A stretch of DNA of 7,058 bases from the NCBI GenBank assembly GCA_006227775.1, contig SBFV01000255.1, positions 1 through 7,058 of the forward strand, in the 5' to 3' direction. A program made the position numbers and the translations under genes. A model generated the notes under the pieces. That model was given only the letters and a program-made list of their open reading frames with translations, had not been told where the DNA came from and did not search any database. This DNA comes from Gammaproteobacteria bacterium (GTDB lineage Bacteria; Pseudomonadota; Gammaproteobacteria; Chromatiales; Chromatiaceae). This document shows, in pieces, positions 1 through 5,025 of the stretch (position 1 is its first letter; the number at the start of each line of letters is the position of its first letter).

Positions 1-1
1 G

Positions 2-82
2 GAGGGCTATCCCCGCGCGGGCCTCCGGGTCTTCCTCTGGCAAGCGATTGACGAGAAGGCGGGGGCATCTCTGACGCCTTGA
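2..82 (+). CDS. Possible C-terminal end of an upstream gene (partial)
   Basis: The frame starting at base 2 is open from the window edge to a TGA at 80-82 and gives 26 residues containing GLRVFLWQAIDEKAG. Its codons end almost entirely in G or C, as in the real genes of this window, and the frame ends just before the convergent gene at 104, as expected for a tail-to-tail arrangement. The piece is too short to assign to a family, and a chance open frame is possible in such GC-rich DNA. No function is proposed. Confidence 0.35.
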   Translation, partial: EGYPRAGLRVFLWQAIDEKAGASLTP

Positions 83-86
83 CGAG

Positions 87-101
87 GCGGCGCGGGGCCG
101 C
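87..101. terminator. Weak hairpin between convergent gene ends
   Basis: GCGGC at 87-91 and GCCGC at 97-101 form a 5-bp stem with a 5-base loop in the short gap between the putative upstream gene end and the minus-strand operon end. A second inverted repeat, AAGGCG at 56-61 with CGCCTT at 75-80, lies next to it. Neither has a following T tract on either strand, so an intrinsic terminator role is only a possibility. Confidence 0.2.
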
Positions 102-103
102 AA

Positions 104-1165
104 TCAGTTGAGTGGCGGCTCCAGCGGCGGCACGGCGTCGGACTCCGGGCCGACGGCGCTCTGGAAGCGCTCCACCGCCTCCGCCGCCATGTCGGGGGCG
201 CCGAAGCGGGCGATGTGGTAGAGGGCCTCGCCCTCGTTGACCAGGGGGAGCTTGACCTTGCCGATGACCACCCCGGCGGTGGGGGCCTCCACCACGACCT
301 CGTTCTCGCCCAGGGGGTCGGCGATCCAGCCCAGGGCCTCCCCCTTTTCCACCCGCGTCCCCAGGGGTTTGGTGGCGCGCAGGATGCCGCTCTGGGGGGC
401 GCGGACCCATTGGCTGGAGGTGGCGATGACGGCCTCCGGATGGCTCTGACGCGACCCTTTGACGCGCTTGGCCTTGCCCAGCATCCCTAGCTCGCGCATG
501 ACCCCCATCACGCCGCGCGCGCCGGCACGGATCGCCAGTTCGTCGAAGCGCAGGGCCTCGCCGGCCTCGTAGACCAGCACCGACACGCCCAGGCGGGCGG
601 CGGCCTCGCGCAGGGAGCCGTCGCGCAGGTCGGCGTTGAGGATCACGGGGCTGCCGAAGGCCTTGGCCAGGGCCTCCACCCGGCCGCTCTCCTCGAAGGT
701 GGCGCGGATCTGGGGCAGGTTCTCGCGATGGACGGCGCCGGTGTGCAGGTCGATGCCGAAGTCGGCCTTGGCGACGATCTCCTCCAGGAAGGCATTGGCC
801 AGGCGGGCGGCCAGGGAGCCCTTGTCGGAGCCGGGAAAGCAGCGGTTGAGGTCTCGCCGGTCGGGCAGGTAGCGGGATTGGCGCACGAAGCCGTAGACGT
901 TGACCACCGGCACCAGGATCAGGGTGCCGCGCAGACGTTCCAGGCCCGGGCACTGGCGCAGCCGGCGCACGATCTCGACGCCATTGATCTCGTCGCCGTG
1001 GATGGCGGCGCAGACGAAGAGTCGGGGGCCGTCCCGGCGGCCGCGGATGACCTGGGCCGACAGTACCACCGGGGTATGGGTGTAGAGCAGGGGCAGGCGC
1101 AGCTCCACCAGCCGGCGCTCGCCGGAGGGGATGTCGATGCCACCGATCTGCACCCTGGCGTTCAT
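104..1165 (-). CDS. Succinylglutamate desuccinylase/aspartoacylase family protein (M14-type zinc hydrolase)
   Basis: A 353-residue protein of the AstE/AspA branch of the zinc carboxypeptidase (M14) fold, which hydrolyses amide bonds of N-acyl amino acids. The zinc site is visible: H56 and E59 in HGDEING, then H141 in DLHTG, with the substrate-side motif DLNRCFPG at about 105-112 and the candidate catalytic glutamate E200 in YEAGE. Residues about 250-330 form a C-terminal beta-rich domain resembling a biotinyl/lipoyl-like sandwich (RAPQSGIL, then EAPTAGVVIG), usual for this subgroup. The ATG (1165-1163) overlaps the rimK TGA in an ATGA, so translation is probably coupled. It is the last gene of the minus-strand operon. 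The family is clear, but the substrate is not. It is unlikely to be a true AstE because no arginine-catabolism genes are nearby. Its position after rimK suggests a substrate containing glutamate or another amino acid attached by the ligase (inference). Confidence 0.9.
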   Translation of the reverse strand: MNARVQIGGIDIPSGERRLVELRLPLLYTHTPVVLSAQVIRGRRDGPRLFVCAAIHGDEINGVEIVRRLRQCPGLERLRGTLILVPVVNVYGFVRQSRYLPDRRDLNRCFPGSDKGSLAARLANAFLEEIVAKADFGIDLHTGAVHRENLPQIRATFEESGRVEALAKAFGSPVILNADLRDGSLREAAARLGVSVLVYEAGEALRFDELAIRAGARGVMGVMRELGMLGKAKRVKGSRQSHPEAVIATSSQWVRAPQSGILRATKPLGTRVEKGEALGWIADPLGENEVVVEAPTAGVVIGKVKLPLVNEGEALYHIARFGAPDMAAEAVERFQSAVGPESDAVPPLEPPLN

Positions 1166-2067
1166 CCCTGGCCCCGGGTGCGGGAACTGCGCGCTCCCGC
1201 GTTGCGCTCGATGAACTGGATCATGAGGCCGGCGATGTCCTTGCCGGTGGCCCTTTCGATGCCCTCCAGGCCGGGGGAGGAGTTGACCTCCATGACCACC
1301 GGGCCGTGGTTGGAGCGCAAGATGTCCACCCCGGCGACATTGAGGCCCAGGATGCCGGCGGCGCGCACCGCCGTGGAGCGTTCCTCCGGCGTGATGCGCA
1401 CCAGGCTGGCGGTACCGCCGCGGTGGAGGTTGGAACGAAACTCCCCGGGCTTGGCCTGGCGCTTCATGGCCGCCACCACCTTGTCGCCGATGACGAAGCA
1501 GCGGATGTCGGCGCCGCCGGCCTCGTGGATGTACTCCTGGGCCAGGATGTTGGCCTTGAGCCCCATGAAGGCCTCGATGACGCTCTCCGCCGCCTTGTCG
1601 GTCTCGGTCAGGACCACGCCGATGCCCTGGGTGCCCTCCAGCAGCTTGATGACCAGGGGCGCCCCACCCAGCATCTTGATGACGTCCTGGACGTCGTCCG
1701 GGGCATGGGCGAAGCCGGTCAACGGCAGGCCGATGCCCTTGCGCGCCAGGAGTTGCAGGGAGCGCAGCTTGTCCCGGGCGCGGGTGATGGCGACGGACTC
1801 GTTGAGGGTATAGGTGTTCATCATCTCGAACTGACGCAACACGGCGGTCCCGTAGAAGGTGACCGAGGCGCCGATGCGGGGGATGACGGCATCTTGGGGA
1901 CCCAGTTCCGCCCCCTTGTAGTGGATGCTGGGGCGGTGGGAGGCGATGTTCATGTAACAGCGCAGGACGTCGATGACCCGTGCCTCATGGCCCCGCTGGG
2001 TCGCGGCCTCCACCAGCCGCCGGGTCGAGTAGAGTCTGGGATTGCGCGACAGGATGGCGATTTTCAT
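1162..2067 (-). CDS. rimK: RimK-type alpha-L-glutamate ligase (ATP-grasp)
   Basis: This 301-residue protein has the same length as E. coli RimK, which adds glutamates to the C-terminus of ribosomal protein S6 using ATP. It has the N-terminal MKIAILSRNP strand, a central ATP-grasp domain and a C-terminal metal-binding end. Visible nucleotide and metal residues match the family: K100, K141 before the EGTQGIGV loop (144-151), E178 in QEYI, the DIRCFVIGDKVVAAMKR segment at 187-203, D248, E260 and N262 in MEVNSSPGLEGIE. The open frame extends upstream to 2517, but that extra stretch is the neighbouring gene read in another frame. The ATG at 2067 gives the canonical N-terminus and forms an ATGA overlap with the upstream stop. 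A GAGGGGGA run lies about 12 bases upstream, rather far for a ribosome site, so coupling probably matters more. The tail beyond residue 290 is short and Arg-rich. The protein target here is not shown by the sequence; S6 is the known one. Confidence 0.93.
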   Translation of the reverse strand: MKIAILSRNPRLYSTRRLVEAATQRGHEARVIDVLRCYMNIASHRPSIHYKGAELGPQDAVIPRIGASVTFYGTAVLRQFEMMNTYTLNESVAITRARDKLRSLQLLARKGIGLPLTGFAHAPDDVQDVIKMLGGAPLVIKLLEGTQGIGVVLTETDKAAESVIEAFMGLKANILAQEYIHEAGGADIRCFVIGDKVVAAMKRQAKPGEFRSNLHRGGTASLVRITPEERSTAVRAAGILGLNVAGVDILRSNHGPVVMEVNSSPGLEGIERATGKDIAGLMIQFIERNAGARSSRTRGQG

Positions 2068-2585
2068 CTCGGTGGGGGGTCCCCCTCGGCCAGGGCCGGA
2101 TAAAGACGTTTCAGACGCGGCTTGCGGCTGGCGAGATAGGAGCCCTGGGGGTCCACCAGCAGCCGTCCGCACATGGCGCTGCGTCCCAGCAGCATGCGAA
2201 AGAGCATGGAATCCCGATCCGTGAGGGTCAGTTCGATGGTCCATTCCGCCGCGCCCAAACGGACCGGCGTGGCGATGACCCAGCGGCTCTCCCGATGCCC
2301 ACCGGAGTCGCTGACGATGCGCCGGTCCAGGACCTGGGCGGAGCAGATCACCACCAGCCCCAGACGATGCTGGAGGGGATGGACGCCGAAACGGAGCCAA
2401 TCCTGGCCGTCTTGCCGAAAGGGCTCGGTAAAGAAGGCATGCAGGGTCGAGGTCCGGGCGCCGGTATCCAGTTTCGCCTTGATGGCCGGAAGCCCCAGGG
2501 TCGGCAAGGCCAACCACTCTCGCCAGCCCACGAGGGTTCGATCCTGGTCAGGAGCGAGAGGAGATTGGGTGAGGGGAGGAGTCAT
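2064..2585 (-). CDS. RimB-like retropepsin-fold 'ATP-dependent zinc protease' family protein (PF05618)
   Basis: A 173-residue cytoplasmic protein with no signal peptide. It shows the family hallmark VGWREWLALPTLGLPAIKAK at 19-38, followed by the aspartic-protease-like LDTGARTSTLHA (39-50, catalytic D40 in DTGA). Further family blocks are SGGHRESRWVIAT (94-106), DSMLFRMLLGRSAM (125-138) and RLLVDPQGSYL (141-151). The 'ATP-dependent zinc protease' name is historical: no ATP or HExxH motif is present, and the fold is that of a single-domain retropepsin. In Pseudomonas a related protein, RimB, works with RimK on S6 glutamylation (from memory). It is the first gene of the minus-strand operon, and its TGA overlaps the rimK ATG (ATGA). 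No Shine-Dalgarno is visible before the ATG at 2585: the upstream bases are pyrimidine-rich. The transcript may be leaderless or poorly initiated, or the GTG at V19 could be used instead, although that would leave no residue before the conserved block. Confidence 0.88.
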   Translation of the reverse strand: MTPPLTQSPLAPDQDRTLVGWREWLALPTLGLPAIKAKLDTGARTSTLHAFFTEPFRQDGQDWLRFGVHPLQHRLGLVVICSAQVLDRRIVSDSGGHRESRWVIATPVRLGAAEWTIELTLTDRDSMLFRMLLGRSAMCGRLLVDPQGSYLASRKPRLKRLYPALAEGDPPPR

Positions 2586-2619
2586 GCCGGCTGAGGGTGG
2601 GGCGAGGAGGACGAGTGGT

Positions 2620-2646
2620 CTATCCGTCCCGATGAACGGCGGATAG
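2620..2646. promoter_or_regulatory. Dyad CTATCCG / CGGATAG in divergent intergenic region
   Basis: A perfect 7-bp inverted repeat, CTATCCG at 2620-2626 and CGGATAG at 2640-2646, is separated by 13 bases. It lies 35 bp upstream of the minus-strand operon start and between two divergent operons, a position expected for an operator bound by a dimeric regulator. It could also form an RNA hairpin in the 5' leader of the rim-type operon. No regulator family is recognised from the bases. Confidence 0.35.
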
Positions 2647-2647
2647 G

Positions 2648-2693
2648 TCCGCGGTGGCCGCGGATGTCCGCGTTTTCGCCGCCGGACCGCGGA
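2648..2693. repeat. Cluster of four alternating TCCGCGG/CCGCGGA half-sites
   Basis: TCCGCGG (2648-2654) is followed by its reverse complement CCGCGGA (2658-2664), then TCCGCG (2667-2672), then CCGCGGA again (2687-2693). Adjacent pairs make a 7-bp stem with a 3-base spacer, a 6-bp stem with a 2-base spacer, and a wider 6-bp dyad around TTTTCGCCGCCGGA. In DNA this could be a multi-site operator. In RNA the arms are mutually exclusive pairing partners, as in an attenuator. Both readings are inference; the repeat itself is seen directly. Confidence 0.5.
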
Positions 2694-2740
2694 AGATGGA
2701 TGATCCTAGGGCATGATGAGCCCGGTTACCAGGGGCCAGT

Positions 2741-2775
2741 CTTGATTAAACGCAAATAGATGTCACTCTATAGCT
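2741..2775 (+). promoter_or_regulatory. AT-rich candidate promoter zone of the cus-type operon
   Basis: A short AT-rich island in otherwise GC-rich DNA contains TTGATT (2742-2747), a fair -35 match, and TCTATA (2767-2772), a weak -10 match with a long 19-base spacer. If these were the real elements, transcription would start beyond both candidate ATGs at 2760 and 2778, so either the assignment or the gene start is wrong. No CueR-type dyad or CusR-type box was recognised. The same AT-rich stretch could serve the divergent minus-strand operon. Confidence 0.2.
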
Positions 2776-3200
2776 CCATGAAGCTCTCGCGCGCGACCCT
2801 CAGGACGATCTTGGCCCTCTGCCTCCTGCTCTTGCAGGGGCAGTTGTTGGCTGCGTCGTTGCTGGGCTGCCGTCACGCCGGCCCGCCGGAGCGGTTGCCT
2901 GCCCCCCATGCCGGCTGTCACCTTGCGGCCGCGGGCCCCCAGGCACCTGGCGTTGCGCAAAGTCCGGCGGATGAGCTGTCGCCCGCCGTGGGGGTGCCGT
3001 CGCCGATGCTGCCAGCTTCCTGGCTCGACTGTCACAAGTGCAATCTGCAACTCAGCATCGGGGTCTCTCTTCAGGGTGATGACGGACTTGTGCCTGCCAT
3101 CCTTGTCCCGCGTCCCCCGGCCACCCCCCTGGCGGACCGTCACTTCTACCGCTTCGTCCCCGAGCCTGTCTCCCGACCGCCGATCCCGACATTGAGCTGA
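2760..3200 (+). CDS. Small exported Cys-containing protein preceding the CusBA pump (CzcI/DUF2946-like)
   Basis: A 146-residue protein from the ATG at 2760, or 140 from the ATG at 2778, which gives a cleaner signal peptide: positive MKLSRATLR, then the hydrophobic TILALCLLLLQGQLLAAS with a probable cleavage after the AA pair. Neither start has a visible Shine-Dalgarno. The mature part has Cys/His pairs GCRH, GCH and a CHKC motif (in LDCHKCNLQ), a Pro/Ala-rich middle, and an HFYRFVPEPVSRPPIP tail. Small exported proteins with paired Cys/His and such a Pro-rich tail are common just upstream of heavy-metal RND efflux operons, where their role is poorly known. Periplasmic metal binding or sensing is a plausible inference. 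LLGC resembles a lipobox but has Leu at -2, so lipidation is doubtful. The gene ends 76 bases before the adaptor start and is probably co-transcribed with it. Confidence 0.7.
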   Translation: MSLYSSMKLSRATLRTILALCLLLLQGQLLAASLLGCRHAGPPERLPAPHAGCHLAAAGPQAPGVAQSPADELSPAVGVPSPMLPASWLDCHKCNLQLSIGVSLQGDDGLVPAILVPRPPATPLADRHFYRFVPEPVSRPPIPTLS

Positions 3201-3264
3201 CGCTGGCCCTGGCCGGTTCCCCCGAGGGTCCCGGTCAGGCGGATGTGTTCGTTGGCCCTTTGTT

Positions 3265-3270
3265 GGGAGA
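3265..3270 (+). promoter_or_regulatory. Ribosome binding site fixing the GTG start of the adaptor
   Basis: GGGAGA lies 6 bases before the GTG at 3277. This is the best Shine-Dalgarno match in the gap after the small exported protein. It decides that translation begins ahead of the 18-bp repeat array, so the array is part of the protein. Confidence 0.6.
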
Positions 3271-3276
3271 AATTGC

Positions 3277-4953
3277 GTGTCCATTACCATTTTTCGGCGC
3301 TTGTTCGATGCGCGGCGCCCGTCCGAGCCATGGTGCTTGTCCACCTTGCGGCGCCCTTCCGTTTTTCGCCGACGGTCCGACTGCCGTCGCCTGTCCCTGC
3401 TATGGCGCTCGCCTATCTTTCAGCGCCCGTTCATCTTTCGAAGCCAATCCGACGACCGGCGCCTGCACCTCTTCGGGTGCCTGTTCGCCTACCGCAGCCT
3501 GACCACGGGCGCGCTGACCTGCCTGATCTTCTTTGCCTGGCCTCTGGCGGGCTGGGGGGAGGTGTCTCATCAGCATGACCACCCCATGCCGGGAACGGGG
3601 CAAGGGACAAGCCTCCAGCAAGTGGGGGGCCAGGGTGAAGGTATTCACCACCATGATCATGCCGTCGCGGCAGGGGAACCGGGGGCAAGCCTTCTGCAAC
3701 CACCCGGCCAGACCCAGTATGTCTGCCCCATGCACCCTCAGATCGTCCAGAACGAACCTGGCACCTGCCCCATTTGCGGCATGGACCTGGTCGCGCGGGC
3801 CGGGGAGGCCCCGACGGTGGGTTATCCCGAGGTCCGGCTCGACGGCGCTCTGATGCAGAACCTGGGCCTGCGCACCGCCAGGGTCGAGCGCGGCAACCTC
3901 TGGGAACCGGTCCGTGCCCTGGGCCGGGTCCAGTATGACGAGACCCGCATCGCCCATCTTCACCCCCGGGCCTCCGGCTGGATCACCCGGTTGGCGGTGC
4001 GGGCGGAGGGGGAGACCGTCACCCAGGGCCAGACCCTGGCCGAGTTCTACTCGCCGGATATCCTGGCCGCCCAGATCGATTTTCTGCTGGCTCTGGGACA
4101 TTCGTCCCCAGCCAGGGGCGGGCCCACGGGCGCGGGCGGGGGGGCGAGCGGTGGCCAGGTCGGGGTCAAGGCGGACAAGGCGCGCAACCTGCTGCGCCTG
4201 TTGGATGTGCCCGAGACGGTGATCGATGGCATCCAGACCAGCCGGGAGACCCGGGACACCATCCCCATTCCGGCCCCCATCACCGGGGTGGTCACGGGCC
4301 TTACCGCCCGGGAGGGCATGTACGTCACCCCCGACAGCACCATGTTCACCCTGGTGGACAACCGCCGGGTCTGGGTGCGGGTGGATGTCTTCGAGCACCA
4401 GATCGCCGGCCTGGAACCTGGGCAGAGCGCACAGATGCGGGTCCCGGCCTATCCCGGCCGTACCTGGGAGGGGGAACTGGACTATCTCTATCCGGAACTG
4501 GACCCCAAGACCCGCACCCTGCCGGTGCGGCTGGTGTTCGACAACCCGGACGGGGCGCTGCGGCCCAACCTCTTCGCCGAGGTCAGCATCGAGGGCGAGG
4601 GGCGGCGGAACGTGCTCAAGATCCCCCGGGAGGCCCTGATCCACACCGGCGAGCGCGAGAGCGTGGTCCTGGCCTTGGGCGAGGGCCGCTTCCAGCCGGT
4701 GGACGTCACGGCCGGCGCCCGGCTGGGGGGCGAGGTGGAGATCCTCGCCGGCCTTAAGGAGGGGGACGAGGTGGTGGTCTCCGGGCAGTTCCTCATCGAT
4801 TCCGAGTCCAGTCTGCGGGCGAGCTTCCAGCGGCTAACCTCAGCGGGTGGTGCTGAGGAGGTTGCCAGAGGTGGTTCTGGGGCAGACAAGGCACCCGGGG
4901 ATGCCGGGCGAACCAGCGGCCAGGAGGTGGATCATGCCCATCATCACCACTGA
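3277..4953 (+). CDS. cusB: CusB-type periplasmic adaptor (membrane fusion protein) of a Cu/Ag RND efflux system, with repeat-bearing N-terminus
   Basis: A 558-residue adaptor that would link the inner-membrane RND pump to an outer-membrane channel and hand over metal. It begins at a GTG with a good ribosome site. Residues 7-78 are an Arg-rich hexapeptide repeat, followed by a hydrophobic export segment (ALTCLIFFAWPLAGWG, 79-94) and His clusters HQHDH and HHHDH. A heavy-metal-binding domain follows: CPMHP at 150-154 and CPICGM at 164-169. The adaptor core has a barrel/lipoyl half (about 184-260), a short hairpin broken by a Gly-rich stretch (about 274-295), the second lipoyl half from about 329 (PIPAPITGVVTGLTAREGMY), then beta-barrel and membrane-proximal domains to about 530. 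The C-terminus is HAHHHH. It ends 72 bases before cusA. The family is certain, and the Cu/Ag assignment rests on the metal domain and the neighbouring CusA. The long N-terminus before the export signal is abnormal for the family; a much later start is hard to support because no ATG or GTG lies between the array and the hydrophobic segment. Confidence 0.9.
   Translation: MSITIFRRLFDARRPSEPWCLSTLRRPSVFRRRSDCRRLSLLWRSPIFQRPFIFRSQSDDRRLHLFGCLFAYRSLTTGALTCLIFFAWPLAGWGEVSHQHDHPMPGTGQGTSLQQVGGQGEGIHHHDHAVAAGEPGASLLQPPGQTQYVCPMHPQIVQNEPGTCPICGMDLVARAGEAPTVGYPEVRLDGALMQNLGLRTARVERGNLWEPVRALGRVQYDETRIAHLHPRASGWITRLAVRAEGETVTQGQTLAEFYSPDILAAQIDFLLALGHSSPARGGPTGAGGGASGGQVGVKADKARNLLRLLDVPETVIDGIQTSRETRDTIPIPAPITGVVTGLTAREGMYVTPDSTMFTLVDNRRVWVRVDVFEHQIAGLEPGQSAQMRVPAYPGRTWEGELDYLYPELDPKTRTLPVRLVFDNPDGALRPNLFAEVSIEGEGRRNVLKIPREALIHTGERESVVLALGEGRFQPVDVTAGARLGGEVEILAGLKEGDEVVVSGQFLIDSESSLRASFQRLTSAGGAEEVARGGSGADKAPGDAGRTSGQEVDHAHHHH
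3295..3510 (+). repeat. Twelve-unit 18-bp tandem array encoding Arg-rich hexapeptides
   Basis: Bases 3295-3510 divide into exactly twelve 18-bp units with no slip in register. The best-conserved core is GGCGC(C/T)(T/C)GTCC, recurring at 3296, 3314, 3332, 3350, 3386, 3404, 3422, 3458 and 3476, with degenerate units at 3368, 3440 and 3494. In the adaptor frame each unit is six residues of the form R/W-R/C-L/P-S/F-x-x; examples are RRLFDA (unit 1), RRPSVF (4), RRLSLL (6) and RRLHLF (10). The last 6-9 bases of each unit vary most. All three forward frames stay open through the array, but the adaptor frame places G or C in most third positions, favouring it as the coding frame. Confidence 0.85.
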
Positions 4954-5013
4954 GCGTTGTCGGATCACTAAGTGCTACGGGTCGCTTGCGCTCCTCATCC
5001 CTGCCCCGCTGGC

Positions 5014-5018
5014 GAGGG
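5014..5018 (+). promoter_or_regulatory. Ribosome binding site of cusA
   Basis: GAGGG lies 7 bases before the ATG at 5026. It supports this start, which also gives the conserved RND N-terminus. The 72-base gap after the adaptor shows no terminator-like hairpin with a T tract, so read-through from the adaptor gene is likely. Confidence 0.6.
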
Positions 5019-5025
5019 TACGGCC

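Noticed and set aside
728..1813. Plus-strand 361-codon open frame opposite the M14 enzyme and rimK
   Set aside because: It lies antisense to two genes with clear catalytic motifs and has low-complexity Arg/Ala/Ser-rich translation with no recognisable domain; long antisense frames are expected at this GC content.
2068..2517. N-terminal extension of rimK up to 2517
   Set aside because: The extra residues overlap the zinc-protease-family gene in another frame and lack family similarity; the ATG at 2067 gives the standard RimK N-terminus and length.
2742..2772. Confident sigma-70 promoter
   Set aside because: The -10 match is weak, the spacer is 19 bases, and the implied transcription start falls after both candidate start codons; kept only as a low-confidence zone.
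3295..3510. CRISPR array as explanation of the regular repeats
   Set aside because: Units are contiguous 18-mers with no longer conserved repeat alternating with unique spacers, and they are in frame with a coding gene.
3400..4644. Minus-strand 414-codon open frame opposite the adaptor
   Set aside because: The plus-strand frame has the metal-binding and adaptor motifs; the reverse frame shows only composition-driven sequence.
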